In this document: piece by piece, positions 10,346 through 19,114 of the stretch
How positions within the stretch are numbered: position 1 is the first letter of the stretch
Layout: every line of letters starts with the position of its first letter
Source: DATJKD01 sp963728295
Lineage (GTDB): Bacteria > Pseudomonadota > Gammaproteobacteria > Steroidobacterales > Steroidobacteraceae
DNA: 56,793 bases
NCBI GenBank assembly: GCA_963728295.1
Contig: CAVSKB010000008.1
Coordinates: forward strand, 1-56,793
Direction: 5' to 3'
Translations under genes and position numbers: made by a program
Notes under the pieces: model-generated
Told to the model about the DNA's origin: nothing
What the model saw: only the letters and a program-made list of their open reading frames with translations
Databases searched by the model: none

Positions 10346-10804
10346 ATGGCCTCGGACGTCGGGGAATTGCTGTTGCGGCTGGCGGCTGCAGGCTTGATCG
10401 GGGCCTGTATCGGCTTCGAGCGCCGCATGCATCACAAGGCAATCGGTATCGCCGGCATGATGATGATCGGCATCGGCAGCGCGAGCTATATGCTGCTAGC
10501 GCTGCATCTGTTCGAAACCGATCCGAGTTCCATCAGTCGGACGCTTCAAGGTTTTCTGTCTGGCATTGGTTTCCTGGGCGGAGCCGTGATCTTCAAGAGC
10601 GGCTTCGACGTCAAGGGAATCAAGGCTGCCGCCGCCGTATGGATCACCGGTGCGATCGGCCTCGCCTGCGCGATATCTTACTGGTGGCTCGGACTGACCG
10701 TCGGAGTTCTGACGGTCTTGATCATGTTCGTAGCCGACAGCTTCCCAGATCCAGTAAGGGAGCTGAAGCAGGAACCTACAAGTACGGATCCGCGGCGCCG
10801 GTGA
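10346..10804 (+). CDS. MgtC/SapB-family membrane protein
   Basis: A 152-residue inner-membrane protein of the MgtC N-terminal family. It shows LLLRLAAAGLIGACIGFERR, GSASYMLLAL, then LQGFLSGIGFLGGAVIFK and the charged loop before AAAVWITGAIGLACA. About four or five membrane segments match the family. Members are linked to Mg2+ stress and to F-ATPase modulation, but the role here is not shown. ATG 10346 is preferred because GGAGG lies just upstream, although ATG 10328 is also in frame. It stands alone, divergent from the ligase relic. Confidence 0.85.
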   Translation: MASDVGELLLRLAAAGLIGACIGFERRMHHKAIGIAGMMMIGIGSASYMLLALHLFETDPSSISRTLQGFLSGIGFLGGAVIFKSGFDVKGIKAAAAVWITGAIGLACAISYWWLGLTVGVLTVLIMFVADSFPDPVRELKQEPTSTDPRRR

Positions 10805-11240
10805 ACAGGGCTCTGATGGCTGAGGGTGTTACCGAACGACGCCGTGATAGACCGAGGATCGCAGGTCCGACTCGTATAGCGACCATCAAGCTCGGTAATC
10901 GGTGAATGCCTTGTATCTGAATAAACGCGGCAGATATTCGTCCTGACACTGGTCGACCCGTCCGGCAACCTCACAGCGTGGACGAATAGGACATCATCGA
11001 ACTGCTCGCGCTGCACTATCTGATCCGCGAGCTGCTCGGTCATATTGACCGCAACATTCCCCGCAGAGACGGCGGCGGATCTACTGCAGGGGATGGCTGA
11101 TGGCCTCGAGAGCCACGCCGGGCAGAACTCGCTAAGGCCTTGCGCTACGAACGGGGGAAGGCACGACGGCAGCGCATTCCGCACGTCTTAGCGAACCTCT
11201 GCGGCTCCAGCCCTGAGCCGACCGCACCGATCTCGCGATC
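10805..11240. other. Intergenic, no supported gene
   Basis: One plus-strand stretch (about 10990-11090) reads DIIELLALHYLIRELLGHID without a start and with stops around it. It may be a gene relic. Nothing else was recognised. Confidence 0.3.
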
Positions 11241-11411
11241 GCCGCCATTTCGTGCCGCCTGACGGCGCACTTCCCCTAAGCGCTACCAGCTCCTCCGCCA
11301 GACCGCGCAGCACCCGCGCCGCCCCTCTCGCGGCCCGAACTCCGCGATCAGACGCAGCAGGAACGCTCGCCCCGCCTTCTGCAGCTTCGTGGCGGTTCCA
11401 TGCCGGCATCG
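11241..11411 (-). pseudogene. Small repeated gene relic (KLQKAGRAFLLRL family)
   Basis: The minus strand encodes MEP/TATKLQKAGRAFLLRLIAEF and then, in another frame, GAARVLRGLAEELVALRG. Similar peptides occur at 14803-14859 and 46215-46304. The family seems to be a ~60-residue helical protein whose copies here are all broken. Function unknown. Confidence 0.45.
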
Positions 11412-11469
11412 TGAGCGCGCGCCGCCACGCCCATCACGCTGACAATGCAACTTAAACATGCAGAAACAA

Positions 11470-11495
11470 GAAGCCCGGCGCAGTGGCCGGGCTTC
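11470..11495 (+). terminator. Terminator-like hairpin
   Basis: A perfect 10-bp stem GAAGCCCGGC / GCCGGGCTTC with a 6-base loop. It is close in sequence to the hairpins at 1684 and 46375. No T-run follows on the plus strand. Confidence 0.45.
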
Positions 11496-11729
11496 GCGTC
11501 GCAGGGTGAAGGGGGAACTATCAGCTCTGCGTCGCAAGGATCAATTACCACTCAGGGTTGCTCTCTTCGCTGAGATCCACGTCACAGTTTGGTGTTGCGT
11601 GTGTGAGCCGCGTCACAGTTTCGATTGGCGTGTCAGACAACTCCTGACGAACTTTCCTGTGTTTTTTGTATGGATCCCGGCCATAAGCGGGGAGCACCGT
11701 ATCGTCCATTCTGTACGGAGACATGGCTT

Positions 11730-11930
11730 ATGAATCACGAGCACATCACGCTGGAAATCGACTACGGCACCCGAGGTCGCTTGCAGTTCCAACTACCCGC
11801 AGACGCGACCGACGATGAGATCACGTACTTCAAGACATTGACGCCCCGAGTCGAGAACGGGTTGCTTGAGATGGTTGACCCGGATACGTGGGCAGTCGTC
11901 TTCAGATGCCGCCCGACGTTGCTAAATTAG
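11730..11930 (+). CDS. Hypothetical small acidic protein, 66 aa
   Basis: An intact ORF. The key segment QFQLPADATDDEITYFKTL recurs as FELPSDATDDAY in the shorter ORF at 44100, so this is a small paralogous family. There is no signal peptide. A direct repeat CGTCACAGTTT lies upstream (around 11580 and 11614) and may be an operator. The family is not recognised. Confidence 0.5.
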   Translation: MNHEHITLEIDYGTRGRLQFQLPADATDDEITYFKTLTPRVENGLLEMVDPDTWAVVFRCRPTLLN

Positions 11931-11952
11931 CTATCCGTCTCGTCTGATTTCG

Positions 11953-12060
11953 CGCGCTCTTATCTGATCGCAGACCGAGAAAACGCGCGTGTCGTGGGCG
12001 ACCTTCCGCCATCCATTCGACAAACCGGAGCAAAGTCGGGTTTGACCCACTGCGGCAATG
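11953..12060 (-). pseudogene. Second LigD C-terminal relic
   Basis: The minus strand encodes RFVEWMAEGRPRHARFLGLR then SDK. This is the same OB-domain ending as in the ligase relic at 9712-10220, and the DNA is clearly related. Only ~35 codons remain, so a second ligD-like gene or a duplicated fragment once lay here. Confidence 0.5.
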
Positions 12061-12098
12061 CGACATCGCTTGCGCGGGAGTGCGTCCGATAGTTTGCA

Positions 12099-12218
12099 AT
12101 GGTCACGCTCGACACCTTCCGCGCGCTACACGACCACGATCACAAGCTCGCGGCGTATTGCGCGACCTGTGAGCGGTGGGCGGTGCCGGCGACCGGACAC
12201 GACTCTGCGGGCCCTTAA
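12099..12218 (+). pseudogene. Zinc-ribbon small protein, N-terminal half
   Basis: MVTLDTFRALHDHDHKLAAY then CATCERWAV, ending early at TAA. The CxxC pair matches small zinc-ribbon proteins that normally continue to a second CxxC and a WQLRPP-type end. That second half appears downstream at 12650-12840 in a different copy. This copy is shortened, probably by an indel after the first Cys pair. Confidence 0.5.
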
Positions 12219-12231
12219 GGAAGGACTTGCA

Positions 12232-12585
12232 ATGAAGCTCTATGCGTTCGACGTCGATGACACACTGGAGATTTCCAACGGTCCTGTGCGCTTGGCGGAC
12301 CTGCAGGCGCTGCGCAACTCCGGCCACATTATCGGCCTTTGCGGCAACTGGGGTCTTTTCACGCGCAGCGTCCGTAATTGGTACGAGCACGTGTCCTTCA
12401 TTGGGCCGATGCGGTTGACCAAAGCCGACTATTTGATCGAGTTGCGCACATATGTGTGTGCCGAGAGCTATGTAATGGTCGGCAATGATCCGCGCATCTT
12501 CGGCGCCTCGGACGACGCGACCGCAGCCCGAGAAGCCGGCTTCCGTTTCATCCGGGAGCTTGAATTCGCCGACGGCATGCGCTGA
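12232..12585 (+). CDS. HAD-like hydrolase, small
   Basis: A 117-residue cytosolic protein. LYAFDVDDTLE is the HAD motif I (nucleophile Asp and the second Asp two residues later). VGNDPRIFGASDDATAA near residue 83 fits the acidic motif IV with its metal-binding Asp residues. A cap domain is absent, so it is small for the family. A good AAGGAAGG precedes the ATG. It sits between two zinc-ribbon gene fragments. The substrate is unknown, and a phosphatase role is inferred from the family. Confidence 0.7.
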   Translation: MKLYAFDVDDTLEISNGPVRLADLQALRNSGHIIGLCGNWGLFTRSVRNWYEHVSFIGPMRLTKADYLIELRTYVCAESYVMVGNDPRIFGASDDATAAREAGFRFIRELEFADGMR

Positions 12586-12649
12586 TGCAGTGACGGCACT
12601 ATGCTCGAAGAAGGGGCTCCGAAAGGCGGAACTCAGCGTCAACGAATCC

Positions 12650-12840
12650 AGGCCGCATACTGCGCGACGTGCGAACGTTGGCAGTGCCCGACCTCGAGCG
12701 GCTGATCGCAGGAGGGACGCGGCGTACGGTTCTTGGCGCGTAAGCCACGGTGTAGCTACTGCCGTCGTATGGGCACTTGGCAACTCAGGCCGCCAGCCAT
12801 GAGGCTGGGAATGGGCGGCCGCAAGAACTATCGGGCCTAG
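12650..12840 (+). pseudogene. Zinc-ribbon small protein, C-terminal part
   Basis: Shifting frames give AAYCATCERW, VPDLERLIAGG and KPRCSYCRRMGTWQLRPP, then TAG. Together these make the complete zinc-ribbon pattern (CxxC...CxxC) of the family seen in part at 12099. At least two indels are present. The CATCERW segment occurs in both fragments at ~75% DNA identity, so these are two paralogues rather than one gene split by the HAD gene. Confidence 0.5.
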
Positions 12841-12871
12841 ATTTGGTTGATGTTAGGCGGTTCCGACGGTT

Positions 12872-14392
12872 TCAATACATACACCTGCGAGCGGTCACCT
12901 TTCCAGTTGGCTCCGCTAGGCCGCCACACCAAATCAAAGCCGCCGAGTCGTTGTGCTCGTCTTCCTCCGCATGTGCTGATGACGGCCATGCCACCAACCG
13001 CAACCAAACGCTGGCGTTCTGATGTCTAACCTCGATGAAGTCCGCAAGGTCACTTGCGCTGTCCGATAAGTGCTGCGACGCCCTAAACCCAAGCAAGTCG
13101 TTAATATCTCGAAAGGCGACGACCTTTAGTTTGTTTTTGCGTGCGCTGTGTGCAAAAGAGAAAAACGAAGGGCTATCGGCTTCAATCCTTGGGCCTTCAG
13201 GTTCCGTGGTCGTAGGGTCCATAAGTGCCGGCGACATTGTGCAAGTAGGATCATCCGATACATAAGCGCAATACACTGCATCGCGTGCAGTGATGTTCTG
13301 AAGATTCATGGCTTGAATTCTGGCAAGGCCAAGGAGCGGCAATTGGTTCGCTAGCAGGTAAGTCTCGTCCAAGGATTGCGCGATCGCCTTCTTTAATTGT
13401 ATGCCTGCGTATGCCTCCCGCAGTTCGCTGTCCTTGCTGAGCTTGATTTCGCTCGGCGTAACAGGTAGCCACGTGGGTACGTCCGTCCGCGTGAACGATG
13501 TTGGCGGCTCTTTACCCATGCGCGCCGATTCTGCTGTCGAGTAAGTCAACAGTTTCCTCTCCAGGACCTCGATCTCGTCAAAAGGCGTGAGCATATCGAA
13601 CACGATTCGACTTCCTAGACTCTTCGCAACCAATCGCAAGTCGAGGGTAGTAAGGCGCTCCAAGGTTCGCAGGTCTTCGGGATCAGGCAAGAAATCACTA
13701 GACACGCACCGTCCGGCTGGGATGGCTCCAAACAGTGCATGCTTCATAGCGAGGCACATGGCTGCCTGCATGCCAGCCCTCATCAGAGCTCCGGCGTCGC
13801 CTGCATAGAGGGTTGCATCGGAGAAGCCATCCACTACTACGCCGTCCTTTATCTGCCTGTTTATCCATGCCTTCTGCCAGCCAGACGACTCCTTCTTGTC
13901 GCAGTATCCCGGCAGCTGCTTATCGCATGACATTCCGTAAGGTCGCTGAATGCTGTCAGCGGCATCATCCCAGTAGTAGGAATACAGCGTAACCGTCTTA
14001 CCCTGATTAGCGAGTGTTTGGATTTTCAGAACCCCAAAGCTTGTCTTTACGCAGGGGTTTGTGTTGCTGTCGGTACAATTCAAACCCTCACCCCTAAGGA
14101 TCCAAGGCTCCGGCAACTGCACCTCCGTCCAGTCGACTACAACAGTCCACTGTTCGGCATTTAGCAGACGTGTGCCGTGGTCCCTTAACTTCTGGTCGAA
14201 ATCCTTTTCCGTAGGACCCATGCCGTGCGTATAGAAGATAAGCGTCTCATCGCCTCCTTTCGCAAGCCCTTCAAATGCAACGGGTCCATCATTCGTGCTC
14301 CGGTATTCGATATGCGCGTGCCCTGGTAGGCTCGTGCAGCCATTGGCGACCGCTGCTAGCCCAACAAATGCGGAAGCGAGTATTCTCTGCAT
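12872..14392 (-). CDS. Lipoprotein with alpha/beta-hydrolase-like features
   Basis: A 506-residue exported protein. The signal peptide ASAFVGLAAVANGC ends in a lipobox-like Cys. IFYTHGMGPTEKDF resembles the oxyanion region of alpha/beta hydrolases. LRLVAKSLGSRIVFD carries a Ser in an A-K-S-L-G nucleophile-elbow-like setting. Many Cys residues fit a periplasmic location. ATG 14392 is preferred over the upstream in-frame start because GAGGAG lies nine bases before it and the signal peptide starts there. The exact family is not recognised. This is one of the few large intact genes in the patchwork. Confidence 0.7.
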   Translation of the reverse strand: MQRILASAFVGLAAVANGCTSLPGHAHIEYRSTNDGPVAFEGLAKGGDETLIFYTHGMGPTEKDFDQKLRDHGTRLLNAEQWTVVVDWTEVQLPEPWILRGEGLNCTDSNTNPCVKTSFGVLKIQTLANQGKTVTLYSYYWDDAADSIQRPYGMSCDKQLPGYCDKKESSGWQKAWINRQIKDGVVVDGFSDATLYAGDAGALMRAGMQAAMCLAMKHALFGAIPAGRCVSSDFLPDPEDLRTLERLTTLDLRLVAKSLGSRIVFDMLTPFDEIEVLERKLLTYSTAESARMGKEPPTSFTRTDVPTWLPVTPSEIKLSKDSELREAYAGIQLKKAIAQSLDETYLLANQLPLLGLARIQAMNLQNITARDAVYCAYVSDDPTCTMSPALMDPTTTEPEGPRIEADSPSFFSFAHSARKNKLKVVAFRDINDLLGFRASQHLSDSASDLADFIEVRHQNASVWLRLVAWPSSAHAEEDEHNDSAALIWCGGLAEPTGKVTARRCMY

Positions 14393-14802
14393 TGGATTGC
14401 TCCTCGGTGTACAACTCGCCTTTGCACTTTCGGGTTCCGATATGGTCCCTTGACCTTGAATCGCCAGCGCACATGGCATGACACCGTCCCTCTGACTTGC
14501 GACTCGCATGTGATCGTCGCTTACGGCGGGATCCTCGACGATATCGCGCGATCAGTCTAGCGATGGACGGTCTGGTACCTATGGGACTGCGATGTCGTAA
14601 GGTCGCTACTCGCACAAGTATGGGAGTGCTGCACCCAACCGGCACGGTCGAGCGCTCGTCACCTCGGGCCACTCCTGCCCCGCGCAGCAGAAGGACAACC
14701 ACTGACGTGTGCCGGCATCTTTCCATGACATGATCAACCATGCTCCTTGCAAGAGCGCCTTTCAATACGAAGCAGCCGGAACGCCCTGCCCTAAAGCGCG
14801 TG
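14393..14802. other. Intergenic, nothing recognised
   Basis: The upstream region of the lipoprotein gene at 12872-14392. A GAGGGA/TGCGCT pair is present at about 14457-14486 on the minus strand, but with a 15-base spacer. No gene was seen. Confidence 0.3.
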
Positions 14803-14859
14803 CTACTCCGCGACCAGACGCAGCAGGAAGACACGCCCGGCGCGCTGTAGCTCTTCCAT
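14803..14859 (-). pseudogene. Small repeated gene relic (LQRAGRVFLLRL family)
   Basis: MEELQRAGRVFLLRLVAE and then a stop on the minus strand. This is the start of the same small helical family as 11241-11411 and 46215-46304, cut short. Confidence 0.4.
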
Positions 14860-14923
14860 TGCGCTAAGCTTCTGCCGCGCCCTGGCGTTCGTCACGGTGC
14901 GCAATTGGCGGTGACGATTACAA

Positions 14924-15379
14924 ATGACGCGGAAGACCATTCTGATCCTCATCGTGGGCTTCGGTCTGCTACCGATGTGGCTTGCCCTCGGGGCCATGGT
15001 GGTAATGACGCTCTTCTATTGGAACGAAATGGTTGCGGCCGAGGGCGGGATCGCATTGCCGCTCCTGCTTGCCGCAGGCTTTGCCGGGTCGTGGTTCACA
15101 CTCGGAATCGCCGCGCTGACGATCAGCGTTTATGTCATCGTCCCGGGCACACCACAGCGCAAGAAGCTCCTCGCCGGAATCACGTGCGTCGCTCGTACTC
15201 TGGCGGGCGCCGGTTGGGTCCTCGCAAAAGAACACATAGAGCGCAGACGAGCGGCGGATGCGACGAGGGATAAGGTCGCGGCCGTCGATTTTGTTCGCAA
15301 CCATCCAACCTCAGCGCCCCAACTTTGCCTTGAGCTCTTCGAGTTCCGGGCCGACCTGCTCTGCACTGAGCAGCCATGA
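14924..15379 (+). CDS. Hypothetical membrane protein
   Basis: A 151-residue product with three hydrophobic segments: ILILIVGFGLLPMWLALGAMV, IALPLLLAAGFAGSW and LGIAALTISVYVIV. These are followed by a charged region. The last 23 codons overlap the end of the convergent XRE gene (15311) and look less natural, so the true stop may have been lost through an indel. No family was recognised. Confidence 0.55.
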   Translation: MTRKTILILIVGFGLLPMWLALGAMVVMTLFYWNEMVAAEGGIALPLLLAAGFAGSWFTLGIAALTISVYVIVPGTPQRKKLLAGITCVARTLAGAGWVLAKEHIERRRAADATRDKVAAVDFVRNHPTSAPQLCLELFEFRADLLCTEQP

Positions 15380-15697
15380 GGAGTACGAGCCAGGACCCTC
15401 GATCACGTAGCCGCGCAAGTCTGGTTTGCCCAATGTGTCGTCGGTCACCGCATAGATGGCGAACGGACCGTCTGTTCGGACTTGTGTCTTATGTTTGCCC
15501 GCCATCAATTGATTCTTTCTCTTGATGGCCAACAGTTCAAGCGCCATGAGTACCGCCCGCGGTGGCTCCCTTTTGGCCGCGCACCAATCGCGAAACGTTC
15601 GCTGAGTAACGCCGATCTCATTGGCCGCCTCCCGCTGAGAAAGGCCCGCCTGCTCGATGAGTTTCCGCATGGTGTCTGCCGCCGACATGCCCGGCAT
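15311..15697 (-). CDS. XRE-type helix-turn-helix regulator
   Basis: The N-terminal half is a Cro/CI-type HTH: LIEQAGLSQREAANEIGVTQ then RTFRDWCAAKREPP, with the Q-R-E-A-A and W-x-x-x-K-R pattern. The C-terminal ~70 residues (KTQVRTDGPFAIYAV, GYVIEGPGSY) are a small sensor-like or unknown domain. ATG 15697 has no ribosome site but a TATTGT box ends just upstream, so the mRNA may be leaderless. Targets are unknown. Confidence 0.7.
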   Translation of the reverse strand: MPGMSAADTMRKLIEQAGLSQREAANEIGVTQRTFRDWCAAKREPPRAVLMALELLAIKRKNQLMAGKHKTQVRTDGPFAIYAVTDDTLGKPDLRGYVIEGPGSYSSWLLSAEQVGPELEELKAKLGR

Positions 15698-15856
15698 TTT
15701 ACAATAGGCGCGGGTCCAGGCGACTCCACTGAATGAGCTGCGGTGGGCGCGGCGGAGACATCCGCATCGCGTGGATGGTTCCGCGAGCTCCACCGGTTGC
15801 GCCGGAGCGAAAACAGAAGGCCGGCACCCGGCCGCATCGCCAGCCGGAGCTCACCA

Positions 15857-16087
15857 CTAGTTCGGCTTCTGCTCCCTCTCGCGCTCCTTCCGGTCTTCGG
15901 CCGCTTCCTGTGTTATCCGCTCGTACACCTCGTCGACGATCCACGCGACGACGCCAGAAACGAACAGCCAAAGCCGAACGCGAACCGGGTCCGCGGGGAT
16001 CTCGGCAGGCGAGAATATGTACCAGCCCACCATCGCATACAGAACAAGCAGCACGCCGAGGAAGCGCAGCGGCCGGACTGTAGCCAT
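15857..16087 (-). CDS. Small membrane protein, two helices
   Basis: A 76-residue product with hydrophobic segments FLGVLLVLYAMVGWYIF and LWLFVSGVVAWIVDEVY and a charged C-terminal tail (EDRKEREREQ). ATG 16087 is the first start in front of the hydrophobic part. Function unknown. It points away from 16517. Confidence 0.5.
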   Translation of the reverse strand: MATVRPLRFLGVLLVLYAMVGWYIFSPAEIPADPVRVRLWLFVSGVVAWIVDEVYERITQEAAEDRKEREREQKPN

Positions 16088-16516
16088 CGCCCACAAACGG
16101 CTGACGACGCGAAATGCGCGACGTTGCCGGTGTGTGTGCCGTGAGCCCGCCAGGACACGGAGATGAAGAATCCAAGATCCTGCTTTTGATGTTTGCACCC
16201 CTCTTCACGGGGGTTCGCCGGCGAGACCCGACGATAGCAGGGTAGATGCAACGGCAACCCCGGAGATTCCATAATCCGTGCTTGCGGTTGCGGTGCTCGA
16301 GGCCCAGATGCTGAGACGTTGGTGCCTGCCGTCCGTCGCAAGGTAGGTAGGGCCCGCAGCAAATCATTGACTTGCCACCAGACTGTGAACGGGTACACGC
16401 CATTTTCGAAGATGAATACATAACGTCTGGCCCATGCTCCCTCTTTGTAGGATCGGCCTGAGGACGTGATAATGGCGCGGGGACTTCCAGGCCTACACAA
16501 GAACAAAGGCGGGGCC
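16088..16516. other. Intergenic, nothing recognised
   Basis: No supported gene or repeat in 430 bases. Confidence 0.3.
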
Positions 16517-16882
16517 ATGCTGCAGCGAGGCGTTCTATGCCTGATCAGCGTCAGCGGAGCCGAGTTGCGTCTGTGCGACTCCACCTCGGGCGACGTGGCG
16601 GTTCGTTTCACGGTCGAGGTCGAGGGCCAGCAATCGGACGAATACTTGGCGCTAGTTGCGCAAGTCAGCCAGGCGGAGCTGGGTTTGGCGGGGCATCTCA
16701 AAGTTCGCTGCGCACCGATGGATGTCGGAATTCCTGCGCAGGTCATCCAGCCGCACATAGAGACCTACGTTTTGCGTGCAGTGCATATGATTGGCGGCGT
16801 CTCTCTAGCCGAGATGGCCAACAAAGTCGTCGAAATGGAGTTGCAAGTCCCGATCGAGTTCGAAGCGGATACGATCCATTAG
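16517..16882 (+). CDS. Hypothetical protein, 121 aa
   Basis: An intact ORF. ATG 16517 has AAGGCGGGG just upstream, while the in-frame start at 16466 lacks one. The product is soluble and slightly acidic, with an even mix of beta-type sequence (VRFTVEVEGQQSDEYLALVA). No signal peptide or known motif was seen. Confidence 0.5.
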   Translation: MLQRGVLCLISVSGAELRLCDSTSGDVAVRFTVEVEGQQSDEYLALVAQVSQAELGLAGHLKVRCAPMDVGIPAQVIQPHIETYVLRAVHMIGGVSLAEMANKVVEMELQVPIEFEADTIH

Positions 16883-16959
16883 TCGCGAATCGAACGACGT
16901 CCTTGCCGCCCGCAATGCCTACAATGGCGTCGCTGCCGGTGGCGGCAATCAGGTCACCT

Positions 16960-17239
16960 AGCACTCACCGACGCCCATCGGGCGTACGACGAATTCGCCT
17001 CCTGTTGCCAAGCTGCGCAGCGCTGAGCTCCGCGAGTTCAGCACGAAGCCGATCCCGATCGCCAACGTACTGTATCTGCGTGTGTTCCATTACAGTAGCT
17101 GGGCGATCGCGCTGCTCCATCGTGACCGCCCCGTCTCACGCCGAAATAAGCTCGCGCTGGTCAGCGATATCTTGTTCGCTGTTCGCTATGTGGTCTTCCG
17201 CCGCCTGCAGGTAGCTGATGACAGAGCCCGGTCCATGTA
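16960..17239 (+). pseudogene. Unrecognised gene fragment next to IS630
   Basis: A plus-strand frame without a start reads KLRSAELREFSTKPIPIANV then LYLRVFHYSSWAIALL and ends VADDRARSM. It looks like the C-terminal part of a real protein. It ends 45 bases before the IS630 left end, so transposition did not itself cut it. Confidence 0.35.
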
Positions 17240-17285
17240 AGACCGTAGGGTCGTCGCCCCTCGGCGAAATAGGACACGCTCCTAG

Positions 17286-18449
17286 TGTCCTGAGTCATTA
17301 ATTCGTAGAACATTTATGCAGCCTCGTGGTCCAACGGTAGAGTGGGCAACAAGGAGCGAGCGATGGCACGTGGTCGAGCACTGCAAGAGTTGAAGTTGAC
17401 GACGACGGAGCGCGAACGGTTGCTCGAGTGGACGCGTCGGCACAAGAGTGCGCAAGCGTTGGCGCTGCGCTCGCGGATCGTGCTCGCCGCCGCCGACGGG
17501 CACACCAACCGCCAGATCGCGCGGCAGCTTCGCGTCACGGGTCAGACGGTGGGCAAGTGGCGCAGCCGGTTTCTGCAGCGGCGGCTCGATGGCCTGCTCG
17601 ATGAGCCGCGACCGGGCGCACCGCGGCGCATTGGCGACGCCGAGGTCGAGGCAGTGATCGCCAGGACGCTGCACGAGCGACCCGAGAAGGCGACCCACTG
17701 GAGCAGCCGATTGATGGCCGACGCCAGCGGGTTGTCGCAGAGCGCGGTGGTGCGCATCTGGCGTGCCTTCGGTCTGCAGCCGCATCGCACCGAGACCTTC
17801 AAGCTCTCCACCGACCCGCTGTTCATCGAGAAAGTGCGTGACATCGTCGGTCTGTATCTGAATCCGCCGACGCAGGCGCTGGTGCTGTGCGTCGACGAGA
17901 AGAGTCAGATCCAGGCACTGGACCGGACGCAGCCCGCGTTGCCGATGATGCCGGGCGCTGCCGGAACGGCGCACGCACGACTACCTGCGCCACGGCACGA
18001 CCACGCTGTTCGCCGCGCTCGATATCGCGACCGGCGAAGTCATCGGCGAACTGCATCGCCGCCATCGCAGCAGCGAGTTCCTGAAGTTCCTGCGTTCCAT
18101 CGAGGCGAACGTGCCCGAGACACTCGACATGCATCTGGTGATGGACAACTACGGCACACACAAGACCGCGCCCGTGCGTCGCTGGTTGGCTCGTCATCCG
18201 CGCTTTCATGTGCACTTCACGCCAACGTCGGCTTCTTGGATCAACCAGGTCGAACGCTTCTTCGCCAACCTCACGCAACGGCAAATCCGTCGCGGCACGC
18301 ACCGCTCGACCGTCGAACTCGAACGCGCGATCAAAAGTTACTTGCAGACTCACAACCGCGATCCACGTCCGTTCGTCTGGACCAAGACCGCCGACCAGAT
18401 CTTCGATGGCCTCAAGCGCTTTTGCATGCGAACTTCCAACTCAGGACAC
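17286..18449 (+). mobile_element. IS630-family insertion sequence
   Basis: Terminal inverted repeats GTGTCCTGAGT (left, 17286) and ACTCAGGACAC (right, ends 18449) are flanked by TA at 17284-17285 and 18450-18451, the usual IS630 target duplication. The element is 1164 bp with one transposase gene carrying an indel. Confidence 0.85.
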
Positions 18450-18452
18450 TAG
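17363..18452 (+). pseudogene. IS630 transposase, one frameshift
   Basis: An N-terminal HTH part (RQIARQLRVTGQTVGKWRSR) is followed by a DDE domain: LCVDEKSQIQALDRTQP holds the first Asp, HLVMDNYGTHK the second, and SWINQVERFFANLTQRQIRR the Glu region. One extra G near 17952 shifts the frame between the first and second catalytic Asp. With it removed the protein is ~362 residues. The stop TAG is formed by the TA target duplication plus the next G. ATG 17363 follows AAGGAG. Confidence 0.85.
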
Positions 18453-18488
18453 CGCAGCGTCAGACGATGACTGAGTAACTTGATATGC

Positions 18489-18701
18489 CTATCGAACGAC
18501 CCTGCGCTGTGGCACAAATGAGAACCTGCTGTCTGGCTCATCCTCCGGATGCGCATAGTAGTCAGTGAACACAAAGCCGCCCATGTTGCGTCGATAACGA
18601 AATCTCCCATGCGCGGCATCCCAGCGCGCTTCCTCAGCGCGAATCGAGAATCCACGATACAGGGCGTCGTCAACCAACGCGTGCTTGGAGATCGTTGCCA
18701 T
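18489..18701 (-). CDS. Hypothetical protein, 70 aa
   Basis: It starts 17 bases after the stop of the Tat-like gene and is probably co-transcribed with it. MATISKHALVDDALYRGFSI, FRYRRNMGGFVFTDYYAHPE. It is rich in aromatic and charged residues, cytosolic, and of no known family. ATG 18701 is preferred because AGGTG lies five bases upstream. Confidence 0.5.
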   Translation of the reverse strand: MATISKHALVDDALYRGFSIRAEEARWDAAHGRFRYRRNMGGFVFTDYYAHPEDEPDSRFSFVPQRRVVR

Positions 18702-18717
18702 GTTCATCACCTGTGGG

Positions 18718-18990
18718 TTAGCCGCGATCAGTGGCCTTGCGTCTCGTTAGGCCTACCGTAGCTTCTTTACGTCCATTGCCTTCGTTGCCCGCGTTGCCTT
18801 CGTTGCCTTGTGTGGCTTCTTTGGCTTCTTTTGGCTTCCTTGGCTCCCTTAGCTCCCTTGGTTCCTTTGGCTCCTTCTCCGATCCTGACTTAGCCAAAGC
18901 CGAAGTTGCCTGAAGAGTCAAAATTACGGGCGCAGCATAGGCTGCCTTCTTAAGGAGCCCTCGCCGCGACGGATCATGTTTCGTATCCAC
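18718..18990 (-). CDS. Tat-like secreted low-complexity protein
   Basis: A GTG start with a very strong AGGAGGAGG. The N-terminus SRRGLLKKAAYAAPVILTL followed by QATSALA is a twin-arginine-like signal with an A-x-A cleavage site. The mature part is almost only short repeats: an E/K/P/R-rich tract (KEPRELREPRKPKEAKEA), then GNEGNAGNEGN. Proteins with this signal and a short charged tail are common in proteobacteria and of unknown role. The repeats come from nearly tandem 6-9-bp DNA units. Confidence 0.65.
   Translation of the reverse strand: MDTKHDPSRRGLLKKAAYAAPVILTLQATSALAKSGSEKEPKEPRELREPRKPKEAKEATQGNEGNAGNEGNGRKEATVGLTRRKATDRG
18765..18890 (+). repeat. Degenerate tandem short repeats
   Basis: Tracts of CCTTCGTTG-type and CTTTGGCTCC-type units inside the Tat-like gene. 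Slippage here would change the length of the exported tail. Confidence 0.5.
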
Positions 18991-19114
18991 TCATCCTCCT
19001 CCTTGAGAACTTGCCAAGGCAGCAGTGATTGATCCATGCATGCTGCGTGCCGGCGGGCAGGGATGCCCTCCAAACAAACGCTTGGCACCTCCAGTCCGGA
19101 GTCAATGCGATATG

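Noticed and set aside
12099..12840. Zinc-ribbon gene interrupted by insertion of the HAD gene
   Set aside because: Both flanks contain the same CATCERW segment with ~75% identity, so they are two paralogous fragments.
14457..14486. Another regulon promoter upstream of the 12872-14392 lipoprotein gene
   Set aside because: GAGGGA is followed by 15, not 16, bases and the -10 is TGCGCT. It is a single off-cluster case and may be chance.
18765..18890. CRISPR array
   Set aside because: Units are 6-10 bases, in frame with a coding gene, without spacers.
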